This document shows positions 1 through 8,897 of a stretch of 64,000 nt of DNA, piece after piece. Under the pieces are notes generated by a model, which was not told the origin of the DNA, did no database searches, and was given only the letters and a program-made list of their open reading frames with translations. A program made the position numbers and the translations under genes. Numbering within the stretch: position 1 is the stretch's first letter; every line of letters begins with the position of its first letter. This DNA is from Kumtagia ephedrae (GTDB lineage: Bacteria > Pseudomonadota > Alphaproteobacteria > Rhizobiales > Rhizobiaceae): positions 78,505-142,504 of the forward strand of contig NZ_PXYK01000018.1 of NCBI RefSeq assembly GCF_003012745.1, given 5' to 3'.

Positions 1-270
1 GTGATGTTTTGAATCGGCTTCCGACAGCTCGACAAGGATGTTGAGAAGCTCGGGAATGGTGGCGCCGAAGCCGCCTTCGACCTGCGGCACGCGGAGCGCC
101 CCGAGGCCCGCCTGCTTCAGCCTGCCGATTTCTTCCACCGGCAGGCCGCGACGAAGCTCGCGGTCGATCGCTCCCGCGGCGATCTCGGCGAACAGCGGAC
201 GGAACCGGTCCGCGAGGCTTTCGTAGCGCGCGCTCGGTCCTTCGCCCCAGGCGAGGTCGATCTGAGACAT
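1..270 (-). CDS. Acyl-CoA dehydrogenase-like flavoprotein (DszC/SfnC type), N-terminal part
   Basis: Ninety codons are visible from an ATG at 270; the rest lies beyond the left edge. An AGAGGA ribosome binding site sits 4-6 bases upstream. The helical start, with the motif QVEGGFGATIPELL and then ELSEADS, matches the N-terminal domain of acyl-CoA dehydrogenase fold proteins. It resembles the flavin-dependent monooxygenase branch (DszC, SfnC) more than fatty-acid dehydrogenases. It is the last visible gene of the operon that begins with the FMN monooxygenase at 6700, only 34 bases after the ATP-binding gene. Such enzymes use reduced flavin from a partner reductase to oxidise sulfur or nitrogen compounds. 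That role is inferred from context; an ordinary acyl-CoA dehydrogenase remains possible. Confidence 0.75.
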   Translation of the reverse strand, partial: MSQIDLAWGEGPSARYESLADRFRPLFAEIAAGAIDRELRRGLPVEEIGRLKQAGLGALRVPQVEGGFGATIPELLNILVELSEADSKHH

Positions 271-304
271 GGTGTCCTCTTCCTATGAATGCTGGTGAGT
301 TCGT

Positions 305-1075
305 TCAGTGGACGACGTTCGACTTCGCTCCGCCGAGGTAGAAATCGTGCACGTCGTCGCGCGCGCGCAGTTCCTCCGCGGTACCCGAAAGCGCGACCTT
401 GCCCATTTCCAGGATGTAGCCGTGGTCGGCGTATTTCAGCGCGAGATTGGCATTCTGCTCGGCCAGCAGGAAGCTGACGCCCGACTGCGTGTTGAGGGTG
501 CGGATGATCTCGAATATCTCATGCACGATGATCGGCGCCAGACCCATCGACGGCTCGTCGAGCAGCACCAGCTTCGGCTTCGTCATCAGCGCCCGACCGA
601 TCGCCACCATCTGCTGCTCGCCGCCGGAAGTCAGCCCGGCCTTGGTCCGGCGCTTCTGCTTCAGCCGCGGGAACCAGGCATAGATCTGCTCCAGGCTTTC
701 GTTCAGTGCGGAGCGAGACGGCCGGCGCGCGAAGGCGCCGGCAAGCACGTTCTCCTCGACGGTCAATTGCGGGAAGACATGGCGGCCTTCCAGAACCTGC
801 ACGATGCCGCGGGTGACGAGGCGCGAGGCCGAGAGGTCGCCGACGTCTTCGCCCCGCCAGCGGATGTCGCCCTTGCTGACGCGCCCGCGGGCGGGACCGA
901 GGAGGTTGGATATCGCCTTCAGCGTCGTGGTCTTGCCCGCGCCGTTGGCGCCGAGGAGGGCGACGATGCTGCCCTCCTCGACCTTGAGCGAGACGTCCCG
1001 CACGGCCAGGATCGCCTGACCATAGAGCGCTTCCACGTTGCGGACTTCGAGGAAGCCTGGCTTCTCAGCGGTCAT
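305..1075 (-). CDS. ABC transporter ATP-binding protein, LivF type
   Basis: This 256-residue protein is a cytoplasmic ABC ATPase of the branched-chain/hydrophobic amino acid (HAAT) transporter class. Walker A is GANGAGKT near residues 42-49. The signature is LTSGGEQQM, Walker B is LVLLDEPSMGL, and the switch histidine is replaced as LAEQN, as in LivF proteins. Length and the C-terminal EELRARDDVHDFYLG tail are typical of LivF. It follows the binding-protein gene with 21 bases between them and pairs with the LivG-type ATPase at 4509-5276. The substrate is not deducible from the ATPase. The neighbouring monooxygenases suggest a sulfur- or nitrogen-containing organic compound rather than leucine. 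Confidence 0.93.
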   Translation of the reverse strand: MTAEKPGFLEVRNVEALYGQAILAVRDVSLKVEEGSIVALLGANGAGKTTTLKAISNLLGPARGRVSKGDIRWRGEDVGDLSASRLVTRGIVQVLEGRHVFPQLTVEENVLAGAFARRPSRSALNESLEQIYAWFPRLKQKRRTKAGLTSGGEQQMVAIGRALMTKPKLVLLDEPSMGLAPIIVHEIFEIIRTLNTQSGVSFLLAEQNANLALKYADHGYILEMGKVALSGTAEELRARDDVHDFYLGGAKSNVVH

Positions 1076-1096
1076 GGCCGTTCGATCCCCTGCGGT

Positions 1097-2440
1097 TCAG
1101 TTGCTCGCGTCGACGCGGGGCGTGATGCCCTTCTCGGCCGCGTAGGCGGCCGCCTTGGCCTTGATCGCGTCCGCGAACAGGGTCGGATCGGCCTTCAGCC
1201 AGTCGGTCAGCGTGTTCCAGGACTCGCCGTTCCACTGGATGATCTTGGCTGCGACCTGCTCGCCCTTATGGTTGTCGATCGAGGTCTTGAGCGGGCTGAT
1301 CAGGCCTTCCGCGCCGAGCTCGGCGATGCGCTTGTCGTCGATGTTCAGGTTCTCGAGCGCCCACTGGCCTTCCTCGGCGGTGAGCGGGCGGTTGCCGAAC
1401 CTGGCCTGGCCGGTGCGCAGCGCCTCGACGAAGGTGATCGCTTCGATGACGCCGTAATTGTAGTAGACGGTGCCGAACTTGCTGTTGTCCTTGAGGTCGG
1501 ACTTGCCGGCGTCGACGATGTGCTCCTTCAGCTTCCTGATGATGCCGTAGTCGGTGCCGGGCGGGAAGACCGACACCGCGAGGTAGCCGTTGGCCGCCGC
1601 GCCCGCCGGGCGGGCATCGTCTTCCGAGCCGCTCCAGATGTCGCCGATGATGCGGTCGACCGGAAAGCCGACGCGCGCCGCCGTTTTGATCGCGACCGGC
1701 GTCATCACGCCCCAGCCGCGCAGGAACACCCAGTCGGCGCCGGCGCGGCGGATCTGCTGCCACTGCGCCTGCTGCTGCTCGCCCGGATGCGGCACCGGGA
1801 TCTGGATGTCCTCGAAGCCGTACTTTTTCGACAGGATCGCCAGCGGCTCGATCGTGTCGCGGCCGTAGCCGGAGTCGTGGTAGAGCGTGGCGATCTTCAC
1901 GCCCTTCAGCTTGTCATGGCCGCCGACTTGCCCGGCGATGTAGTCGACGATGATCTCGGCCTCGCTCCAGTAGTCGAAGATCAGCGGGAACTGGTATGGG
2001 AAGACGCGACCGTCGGTGGCGATGTTCTGGCCGCCGCCGGGGCTGACGATCGGCACCTTGTCGAGGCGCGCCTTGTCGGTGAGCGCGACGTCCAGGCCGC
2101 TCGAATGCGGGTAGATCGCGGCGGTCAGCGCACCGTTGAAGCCGTTCTTGTAGCGCTCGTAGCACTCGATGCCGCGCTCGATCGTATAGGCGGTCTCGCA
2201 CTCCTGGATCAGGATCTTGACGCCGTTGACGCCGCCCTCGACCTCGTTGACGTAGCGCAGATAGTCGATGTTGCCGGCGCCGAACGGGATGAAGGACGGG
2301 GCATAGGGGCCGGTGCGGTAGGTGAACAGCGGATAGAGCTGCTGGCCGGCGCCGTCCTGCGCCATCGCCGGCCCGGAGAAGACGGCGGCCGACAATACGG
2401 CCCCCGCCGCCAGGGCGATCGTTCTCGAGAGTAGGGACAT
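1097..2440 (-). CDS. HAAT-family periplasmic substrate-binding protein
   Basis: This 447-residue protein starts with a signal peptide (hydrophobic residues 7-22, cleavage near PAMA-QD) and has a type I periplasmic-binding fold (Peripl_BP_6). It should deliver the substrate to the LivH/LivM-like permeases encoded upstream in the operon. It is longer than typical LivJ/LivK proteins (about 370 residues). It also lacks their usual [14 protein letters not shown] N-terminal motif, reading LFTYRTGPYAPSFIPFGAG instead, so a non-amino-acid ligand is likely. A 103-base gap separates it from the permease gene, the longest gap within the operon. ATG at 2440 is the only sensible start. Confidence 0.88.
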   Translation of the reverse strand: MSLLSRTIALAAGAVLSAAVFSGPAMAQDGAGQQLYPLFTYRTGPYAPSFIPFGAGNIDYLRYVNEVEGGVNGVKILIQECETAYTIERGIECYERYKNGFNGALTAAIYPHSSGLDVALTDKARLDKVPIVSPGGGQNIATDGRVFPYQFPLIFDYWSEAEIIVDYIAGQVGGHDKLKGVKIATLYHDSGYGRDTIEPLAILSKKYGFEDIQIPVPHPGEQQQAQWQQIRRAGADWVFLRGWGVMTPVAIKTAARVGFPVDRIIGDIWSGSEDDARPAGAAANGYLAVSVFPPGTDYGIIRKLKEHIVDAGKSDLKDNSKFGTVYYNYGVIEAITFVEALRTGQARFGNRPLTAEEGQWALENLNIDDKRIAELGAEGLISPLKTSIDNHKGEQVAAKIIQWNGESWNTLTDWLKADPTLFADAIKAKAAAYAAEKGITPRVDASN

Positions 2441-2543
2441 TTAGCGGTTCCTTGATTGGTCGCTGGGGTGATCGGTGCCGGGTCTGTGGGCCTGCGCGCG
2501 AACGGGCCCGGCGCCCCGCCCGGTCCGCGCGGGAGCGCGGAGC

Positions 2544-3611
2544 CTAGCTTGCCAGCCGCCCCCGGATGGCTTCCACGCCCCGCCGTATCCAGGCTGAGAG
2601 CCCGTCGGGTTCCTTGATCAGGATGAAGATGATGATCGCGCCGAAGATGACGCGCTGCAGGTTGGTGATGGCGCCCTGGTCGCTGAGGTAGGCGACGTTG
2701 GACGCCAGCACGAGATGGTCGAGCACGATCGGCGTCAGCACGATGAAGGCCGCGCCGAGGAAGTTGCCGAAGATCGTCGCCGTGCCGCCGATCAGCACGA
2801 TGAAGAGGATCTGGAACGACTTGTCGAGATTGTAGGTGTGCGCGTCGGCGGTACCGAGATAGGCGAAGCCCCACAGCACGCCTGTTATGCCGAGGAAGAA
2901 GGAGGAGACGGCGTAGGCCTCCAGCTTGCGGCGCGCGACGCGGATGCCGAGAACCGACGCGGCGGTCTCCATGTCGCGGATCGCCATCCATTCTCGGCCG
3001 AGGCGGCTGCGCACGACGAGGAAGGCGAGCCCGATCAGCAATGCGGTCACGCTCACGACGAGCAGGTAGCGGCCGTGCGGGGACTGGAGGTCGTAGCCGA
3101 GGAATTCGAGCCGGGGCGCCGAGATCGTCAGGGATTGGCTGTTGTTGGAGAACCAGGGATAGTTGGTGAACAGCCACTGGAAGAAGAACTGCGCGCCGAG
3201 GGTCGAGGCGGCGAGATAGAAGCCCTTGATCCTGAGCGCGGGCAAGCCGAACACGACGCCAACGGCAGCCGCGATGAGGCCGGCAAGCACGAACACCCCC
3301 GGCAGCGGCAGGTCCGGCGCGCGTAGGATCAGATTGTAGGCCGAGAACACGCCGACCGACATGAAGGCGGCCGAGCCGAGCGAAACCAGCCCCGCATAGC
3401 CCTGGAGCAGGTTGAGCGAGATGCCAGCCAGCCCCATGACGATGGTGGGGATGATGATCGAGCTCAGCCAGTAGTCGGTGGCATAGGCGGGGACGACGCC
3501 GAAGGCGACCACGAGACCGGTCGCGACGAGCGCCAGGCGCATGAGCGCCGGGGTGGAGACGGCCGGCGCAACGTGCGCGGCGTCCGGTGCGCTGTCCTGT
3601 ATCGAGGCCAT
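2544..3611 (-). CDS. HAAT ABC transporter permease, LivM type
   Basis: This 355-residue integral membrane protein has about nine to ten hydrophobic segments. The LivM hallmark GLAGISLNLLQGYAGLVSLG lies near residues 80-99, and GREWMAIRDMETAASVLGI, the coupling loop for the ATPases, lies in the second half. It forms the inner-membrane channel together with the LivH-type protein. Its ATG at 3611 lies only 3 bases after the stop of the LivH-type gene, indicating translational coupling. Length and topology are normal for the family. Substrate is unknown and is inferred only from operon context. Confidence 0.93.
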   Translation of the reverse strand: MASIQDSAPDAAHVAPAVSTPALMRLALVATGLVVAFGVVPAYATDYWLSSIIIPTIVMGLAGISLNLLQGYAGLVSLGSAAFMSVGVFSAYNLILRAPDLPLPGVFVLAGLIAAAVGVVFGLPALRIKGFYLAASTLGAQFFFQWLFTNYPWFSNNSQSLTISAPRLEFLGYDLQSPHGRYLLVVSVTALLIGLAFLVVRSRLGREWMAIRDMETAASVLGIRVARRKLEAYAVSSFFLGITGVLWGFAYLGTADAHTYNLDKSFQILFIVLIGGTATIFGNFLGAAFIVLTPIVLDHLVLASNVAYLSDQGAITNLQRVIFGAIIIFILIKEPDGLSAWIRRGVEAIRGRLAS

Positions 3612-3614
3612 GGA

Positions 3615-4496
3615 TCAGACCCTTTCGATTTCGCGGTCGCCGAACAGGCCGGCCGGACGGATGAGGAGGAAGGCGACGGCGAGGATGTAGGCGAACCAGG
3701 TCGACACGCTGCCGTTGACGATCGGACCGAGATAGATGTCGGCCAGCGCCTCGCTGGCGCCGACGATCAGGCCGCCGACGATCGCGCCGGGGATGGAGGA
3801 AAAACCGCCGATGATCAGCACCGGCAGGGCCTTGAGCGTCACCAGCGACAGCGAGAACTGCACGCCCTGGCGCGCGCCCCACAGCAGGCCGGCCACCAGC
3901 GCCACGAAACCGGCGACGCTCCAGACGATGCGCCAGATCACCGGCAGGCGGATGCCGATCGACTGCGCGGCGAGCGTGTCGTCGGCGACCGCGCGCAGCG
4001 AGATGCCCATGCGCGTCTTGCTGAAGACGGCGGCCAGCACCGCGACCAGGGCGATGACGATCAGCGAGGCGACGATGTCGAAGCGGCTGACGAGGATGCC
4101 GCCATAGTCCTGGGCGATGTCGTCGATGCCGAGGTCGAGCATGTGCACGTCGGTGCCGAGGAAGAACTGCGCGGTCCCGTCGATGACGAAGGACAGGCCG
4201 AGGGTTGCCATGAACAGCGTCAGCGGATCGCGGTTGCGCAGCGGCCTCAGCACCAGCGCCTCGACGGCGACCGCGACGATCGCCATCAGCAGCGCGGTCA
4301 GGGCGAAGGCGCCCCAGAACGGGATGCCACGCTCGACCAGCGAGACGAAGACGAGCGCCGCCAGGAAGACCATCGCGCCCTGCGCGAAGTTGAATACCCC
4401 CGACGCCTTGTAGATCAGCACGAAGCCGATCGCGACGAGCCCGTACATCAGGCCGGCGAACAGGCCGGCGATCAGCGTTTCGAGAAAGAAGGCCAT
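3615..4496 (-). CDS. HAAT ABC transporter permease, LivH type
   Basis: This 293-residue membrane protein has about eight transmembrane segments. The N-terminus MAFFLETLIAGLFAGLMYGL and the following KASGVFNFAQGAMVFLAALV are diagnostic of LivH. A cytoplasmic loop near MGISLRAVADDTLAAQSIGI is the ATPase contact (EAA-like) segment. It should heterodimerise with the LivM-type permease encoded immediately downstream. The gene starts 12 bases after the LivG-type ATPase gene ends. Nothing is truncated. Confidence 0.93.
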   Translation of the reverse strand: MAFFLETLIAGLFAGLMYGLVAIGFVLIYKASGVFNFAQGAMVFLAALVFVSLVERGIPFWGAFALTALLMAIVAVAVEALVLRPLRNRDPLTLFMATLGLSFVIDGTAQFFLGTDVHMLDLGIDDIAQDYGGILVSRFDIVASLIVIALVAVLAAVFSKTRMGISLRAVADDTLAAQSIGIRLPVIWRIVWSVAGFVALVAGLLWGARQGVQFSLSLVTLKALPVLIIGGFSSIPGAIVGGLIVGASEALADIYLGPIVNGSVSTWFAYILAVAFLLIRPAGLFGDREIERV

Positions 4497-4508
4497 GGCC
4501 GCTTGTCC

Positions 4509-5276
4509 TCAGTGAACCGTGCCGAGATAGGCGGCGATGACCTCGGGATCGTCGCGCACCTGGTCGGGCGCGCCGTCGGCGACCTTGCGGCCGTAGTCGA
4601 GCACGACGATGTGCCGGGCGAGGCCCAGCACGATGCCGACGTCGTGCTCGATCAGCACGATCGTCGTGCCGAATGTCCGGTTGACCTCGGAGATGATGCG
4701 GCTCATCTCCGCCTTTTCGTCCTGGTTCATGCCGGCCATCGGCTCGTCGAGCAGCAGCAGCTTCGGCTCCGAGACGAGCGCGCGGGCGAGGTCGACGCGC
4801 TTCTGCACGCCGTAGGGCAAGGTGGAGACGATGCGGTCGCGGTGCGCCTCCAGCCCGAGGAAAGCGATCACGCGGTCGGCCCTGGCGGCGAAGGTGCGCC
4901 GCTCCGCTGCGTCGCGTCCGACGCGGAATATGGTCTCGATGAAGGAGGCCTGGCCAAGCCTGGACAGGCCGGCGAGCACGTTTTCCCGCACGGAGAGGCG
5001 CCGGAACAGGGCGTTGTGCTGGAAGGTGCGGCCGATGCCGAGGCGCGCGGCCTTGCCGGGCCTGATGGCCTCGAAGCGCACTCCGTCGAAGACGATGTCA
5101 CCTGAGTCCGCCCGGTAGACGCCGTTGATGACGTTGAGCAGCGAGCTTTTTCCCGCGCCGTTCGGACCGATCAGCGCACAGATGGAGCCTTGTTCAACCG
5201 AGAAGCTGAGCGCGTCGATGGCGGTCACGCCGCGGAAGGAGAGCGAGACATCGTGGAGTTCGAGCAGCGCGGCCAT
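4509..5276 (-). CDS. ABC transporter ATP-binding protein, LivG type
   Basis: This 255-residue ABC ATPase begins MAALLELHDVSLSFRGVTAI. A longer open frame continues upstream into the monooxygenase gene, but this ATG is right because its first base is the last base of the monooxygenase stop (TGATG overlap). Walker A is GPNGAGKS, the signature region reads LPYGVQKRVDLARAL, and Walker B is LLLLDEPMAGMNQDEKAEM, the classic LivG sequence, followed by the switch histidine in IEHD. It energises the transporter with the LivF-type partner. The overlap implies that uptake and oxidation are made in fixed proportion. Confidence 0.93.
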   Translation of the reverse strand: MAALLELHDVSLSFRGVTAIDALSFSVEQGSICALIGPNGAGKSSLLNVINGVYRADSGDIVFDGVRFEAIRPGKAARLGIGRTFQHNALFRRLSVRENVLAGLSRLGQASFIETIFRVGRDAAERRTFAARADRVIAFLGLEAHRDRIVSTLPYGVQKRVDLARALVSEPKLLLLDEPMAGMNQDEKAEMSRIISEVNRTFGTTIVLIEHDVGIVLGLARHIVVLDYGRKVADGAPDQVRDDPEVIAAYLGTVH

Positions 5277-6700
5277 CAGCCGATGACCGACTTGAGCACC
5301 TGCAGCGGCGCGGTGCGCTCGGCATCGCGCTGCTTCACAGCCTCGATGTCGCGGTAACCGGCCGCCGGATGCGTGGCGGGCAGGTAGGGTCCGTCGCCGA
5401 ACAGTTTTTCGCGCAAAGTGCCCGGCTTGTAGGCAGTGGGGTATGCGCCGCGCCGCTGCAGCTCCGGCACGATGTAGCCGACGACGTCCTCGAAGCTGTC
5501 GGGAGTGACCGCGTAGGCGAGGTTGAAGCCGTCGACATCGGTCTCGTCGACCCATTCCTGCAGGATGTCGGCGATGCGCTGCGGCGAGCCGACGACGACC
5601 GGGCCGAGGCCGCCGATGCCGCCGAACTGGGAAAGCTCGTCGATGGTCCAGGACTTGTCGCCGCCGGCGAGGTTTTCGACCACGGAATGGATGGCGTTGG
5701 TCTCGACCTTCCTGACAAGGTCGGTCGGCGCATACTGGCCGAAGTCGATGCCGCTCCAGCCAGACATGAACACCAGCGACCCGTCATAGGAGACGTAGCT
5801 CCGGTAATCCTGGAACTTCTTCTGCGCCTTCTCCTCGGTCTCGTCGGTGATGATGGTCAGCAGCGTGTAGATGTATAGCTTCTTCGGGTCGCGGCCGGCG
5901 GCGGCGGCGCGCTGGCGGATCTCGGCGACATAGTTCTTCAGCACCGCCTTGGTCGGGGCGGCGACGAAGATGCACTCCGCGTGCTGCGCGGCAAAAGCCT
6001 TGCCCGGACCGGAGGCGCCCGCCTGATAGAGCACCGGCGTGCGCTGCGGCGAGGGCTCGGTCAGGCCGTAGCCGGGGACCGTAAAATACTTGCCCTGATG
6101 GCCGATCTCGTGGACCTTTTCAGGGTTCGTGAAGATGCGGTTGCCGCGGTCGCGCACCACCGCTCCTTCCTCCCACGATCCCTCGAGCAGCTTGTAGAGC
6201 ACCTCGACGTACTCTTCGGCCACCTCGTAGCGGTTGTCGTGCCGGCGCAGGCCGCCCTGGCTGATGTTCTTGGCGCCGCTCTCCAGATAGGAGGTGACGA
6301 TGTTCCAGCCGACGCGGCCCTTGCTGTGATGGTCGGCGGTCGCAATGCGTCGGGCGAAGGTGTAGGGGTGCTCGAACGAGGTCGATGCAGTGATGCCGAT
6401 GCCCAGATGCTCGGTCGCGAGCGCGATCGGCGCGGCAAGCTGCAGCGGGTCGTTGACCGGGATCTGCGCGGCCTGGTGCAGCGCGTGGTGGTTGGAGCCC
6501 TTGTAGACGTCGTAATAGCCGATGACGTCGGCGATGAAGATGCCGTCGAAGACGCCGCGTTCGAGCGTGCGCGCCAGGTCCTGCCAGTAGTCGAGGTCCT
6601 TGTACTTCCACGACCTGTCGCGAGGGTGCGCCCACAGCCCGGGGGACTGATGACCGACGCAGTTCATGTCGAAGGCGTTGAAGCGGATCGCTCTCGTCAT
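5276..6700 (-). CDS. NtaA/SnaA/DszA-family FMN-dependent monooxygenase (LLM class)
   Basis: This 474-residue bacterial-luciferase-like protein of the NtaA/SnaA/SoxA(DszA)/DmoA group would need FMNH2 from a separate reductase. Family marks include the N-terminal FNAFDMNCVGHQSPGLWAHP, YWQDLARTLERGVFDGIFIAD near 40-60, and GRVGWNIVTSYLESGAKN near 135-152. YQAGASGPGKAFAAQHAECIF follows near 220. Known members open nitrilotriacetate, dibenzothiophene sulfone or dimethylsulfide-type substrates. ATG at 6700 is preferred over a TTG 18 bases upstream because AGGAG sits 7 bases before it. It is first in the operon, ahead of the transporter and the DszC-like gene. The substrate is unknown; a sulfur-scavenging role is an inference. 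Confidence 0.9.
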   Translation of the reverse strand: MTRAIRFNAFDMNCVGHQSPGLWAHPRDRSWKYKDLDYWQDLARTLERGVFDGIFIADVIGYYDVYKGSNHHALHQAAQIPVNDPLQLAAPIALATEHLGIGITASTSFEHPYTFARRIATADHHSKGRVGWNIVTSYLESGAKNISQGGLRRHDNRYEVAEEYVEVLYKLLEGSWEEGAVVRDRGNRIFTNPEKVHEIGHQGKYFTVPGYGLTEPSPQRTPVLYQAGASGPGKAFAAQHAECIFVAAPTKAVLKNYVAEIRQRAAAAGRDPKKLYIYTLLTIITDETEEKAQKKFQDYRSYVSYDGSLVFMSGWSGIDFGQYAPTDLVRKVETNAIHSVVENLAGGDKSWTIDELSQFGGIGGLGPVVVGSPQRIADILQEWVDETDVDGFNLAYAVTPDSFEDVVGYIVPELQRRGAYPTAYKPGTLREKLFGDGPYLPATHPAAGYRDIEAVKQRDAERTAPLQVLKSVIG

Positions 6701-6750
6701 CGGGGGCTCCTGAGGCAAAGGAGCCGAACCCTACTCTGCACGAAGGCTCA

Positions 6751-6795
6751 CAGGTTAGTTATTCTATAATCTTTGTAGACATTTTAGAGGAAAAT
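6751..6795 (-). promoter_or_regulatory. AT-rich promoter region of the monooxygenase-transporter operon
   Basis: An AT-rich island (GTTATTCTATAATC and following bases) lies 50-90 bases upstream of the operon start, in otherwise GC-rich DNA. It contains an imperfect palindrome centred on TTCTATAA. This is where a promoter and a CysB-like or other LysR-type site would be expected. No -35/-10 pair is assigned with confidence. The remaining bases between 6701 and 6980 show no gene. Confidence 0.35.
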
Positions 6796-6980
6796 TCCTG
6801 CGGCCAAACGCGTCTCCTCCAGCGGACCCAGTTCGCGTTGCGGAATATTGCCTTGCATGCCGCCGTTGGGACTCTGTCGGCAGTCGTCATCTGACGTCGC
6901 TTTCCCTCAGCGCTGCCGGCGGCGTCTGTCGAGCGGCCGCATCGGCTGCGCGAGAAGGTGCGGCGCGCCCCGGGGCCGCG

Positions 6981-7664
6981 CTACACCCGGTCGATGACCA
7001 GGCAGTCCAGCATGGCGGCGAGATGCAAGCCGGCGCCGATCACCACGAAGGCGTGCCAGGCGGCGGACTGGAAGCGCAGGCGCTGCCAGACGAAGAAGAC
7101 GACGCCGAAGGAATAGGCGATGCCGCCCGCGACGATCAGCCAGAGGGTCGTCTCGGGCAGCGTGGCGACCAGCGTGCGCGCCACCACCGCGCCGCTCCAG
7201 CCGATGGCGAGATAGAAGACCACCGCCAGCCGGTCGAAGCGGCCGGGCAGGCATATCTTGATCGCCATGCCAAGCGCGGCCGCGCCCCAGACAACCGCGA
7301 TCATGGTGGCGGCGAGCCACGGGTCGTCGAGCTGGGCGAGGAAGGGCGTGTAGGTGCCGGCGATCAGCAGGTAGATCGCCGCATGGTCGAAGCGGCGCAG
7401 CACCCACTTCACCGGCGAGATCGGCCACAGATTGTAGGCGAAGGAGATGGAGAGCAGCGCCAGCAGCGACACGACGTAGAACAGCGTCGCGACATATTCC
7501 CAAGGTCCGGTCGAGAAGGCGGCGAAGGCGAGCAGGATCGAGCCGGCCGAGACCGCCAGCACCAGGCCGATGCCATGCACCACGCCGTCGGCGATCAGTT
7601 CCGCCCTGGAGTAGACGTAGCGCCCGCGGAAGGGAATGTCGGAAAGCTCGCTCTGTCGGCTCAT
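6981..7664 (-). CDS. trhA: PAQR/hemolysin III-family membrane protein (TrhA-like)
   Basis: This 227-residue seven-helix membrane protein of the hemolysin III/TrhA family contains the conserved histidine-bearing segments: HGIGLVLA in helix 1, RRFDHAAIYLLIAGTYTPF in helix 3, and SAAWHAFVVIGAGLHLAAML in helix 7. Bacterial members are linked to membrane-energetics homeostasis; the hemolysin name is historical. ATG at 7664 gives MSRQSELSDIPFRGRYVYSR, the usual family length. A TTG at 7727 would add 21 residues without family resemblance. Neither start has a strong ribosome binding site. The gene stands alone, 147 bases downstream of the AraC gene on the same strand. Confidence 0.85.
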   Translation of the reverse strand: MSRQSELSDIPFRGRYVYSRAELIADGVVHGIGLVLAVSAGSILLAFAAFSTGPWEYVATLFYVVSLLALLSISFAYNLWPISPVKWVLRRFDHAAIYLLIAGTYTPFLAQLDDPWLAATMIAVVWGAAALGMAIKICLPGRFDRLAVVFYLAIGWSGAVVARTLVATLPETTLWLIVAGGIAYSFGVVFFVWQRLRFQSAAWHAFVVIGAGLHLAAMLDCLVIDRV

Positions 7665-7811
7665 GTCGCCGTATTCGTTACCGGGACCCCAAGCAGCGAT
7701 TTCAACATCGCTGGGCAGCACTGGCAAGCGGCGGATGGTCGCGGCGGGGCGGGCAGGATTTCGCTCGCCAGCCTGTTGCCGCTGCGGGCTGGGTGATGAA
7801 CGGCTCCAACG

Positions 7812-8897
7812 TCAGGTCGAATTCTTGACCGAAACAAGCTGACGAAGTTCCCGAGGGCTGAACCCGGTAGCCTTGCGGAGGGCGCGGGCGAAGTGCGCCG
7901 GTGCCGAATAACCCAACGAGCCGGAGATCTGCGTGACGGACGCATCGGAGTGGCGCAACAGCTCAAGCGCCCTTCGGCTACGCACCAGGTTCGCCAGCGT
8001 CCGGAAATCCGTGCCCTCACGGTTCAACTCGCGCTGAAGGGTGCGGACGCTTGTATCTAGAGATCGCGCCGCGCTTTCGATCGATACCTTACCCGCAAGC
8101 ACCTGTGACCAGATCTGCTCGGCGAGAATGTCGCGAAGTCCGCCGAGCTTCCGGCAGTCCACACGCGCCCGCGCCAGATCGTCGACCGTGACGAGGGCCG
8201 CCTCCCCACGCAGTGCGCGGCCGGCATGGAGTCCTGCAGCGTCGAAGCAGATCGTCACGGTCGGCCTGTCGAACAGGACGGGGCAGCCGAATACGTCTTC
8301 GAAGGAGCCGGACCGGCGCGGCTTCGGAAGGTCGAGTTCGACGCATCGCAGAGGCGGACGGGCGGGAAGGAACGACCGGCAGAGGTTCACCACGACACCG
8401 GCTGCGCCGCAGGCGACTTGCGCATATCCCTCAAGTCCCTTCGCGGCGCTGGTGTAGCTCAGACGAGCCTGCCCATCGATGACGCTCAGCGACAGGGAGT
8501 CACCCTTGCTGTGAAACCCGATGGTGGCCGTGGCCCGCTGGATCGCGTCGCCCAGCGTGGACGCCCCCAGGACATACTCACCCCAGCAGCCGTAGCTCGC
8601 GACCGTCAAATGGGGCGCCAAGAGAAGCCCGAAATATTCTTCGCCGGTCAGTCTGGCGATGGAGTCGACGAAGGCGCTCATCGTGACGTGCGGGATGAAG
8701 CAATCCTGATCCTCGATCGCCTCGATGTCGAGCATCGCCGCCCGGTTGGCTTGCCTGAGCAGCTTGTCGCCAAAGGCGCCACGGACGAAGGCGGGGACGC
8801 CCGCCAAGGCGGTCACCGAAATGACGGGTACCGAATCGAACCTCGAGCTTGCCGGGAGTTTCTGGGCCGATGGCGCAAAATGGTTCGTCAGCAACAT
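7812..8897 (-). CDS. AraC-family regulator with arabinose-binding-type (PF12625) N-terminal domain
   Basis: This 361-residue cytoplasmic regulator has an N-terminal effector domain of the PF12625 type (about residues 35-220), as in OruR/ArgR-type AraC proteins. Two helix-turn-helix motifs at the C-terminus are visible as ESAARSLDTSVRTLQREL and VTQISGSLGYSAPAHFARALRKATGFSPREL. It is transcribed divergently from the exported DUF1254 gene across a 148-base gap, so it probably controls that gene. The effector cannot be deduced. ATG at 8897 is kept as the first start giving a plausible N-terminus. Confidence 0.9.
   Translation of the reverse strand: MLLTNHFAPSAQKLPASSRFDSVPVISVTALAGVPAFVRGAFGDKLLRQANRAAMLDIEAIEDQDCFIPHVTMSAFVDSIARLTGEEYFGLLLAPHLTVASYGCWGEYVLGASTLGDAIQRATATIGFHSKGDSLSLSVIDGQARLSYTSAAKGLEGYAQVACGAAGVVVNLCRSFLPARPPLRCVELDLPKPRRSGSFEDVFGCPVLFDRPTVTICFDAAGLHAGRALRGEAALVTVDDLARARVDCRKLGGLRDILAEQIWSQVLAGKVSIESAARSLDTSVRTLQRELNREGTDFRTLANLVRSRRALELLRHSDASVTQISGSLGYSAPAHFARALRKATGFSPRELRQLVSVKNST

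Noticed and set aside
308..2434. Plus-strand frame of about 700 codons across the livF and binding-protein genes
   Set aside because: It lies antisense to two clear genes and has the biased composition of a shadow frame.
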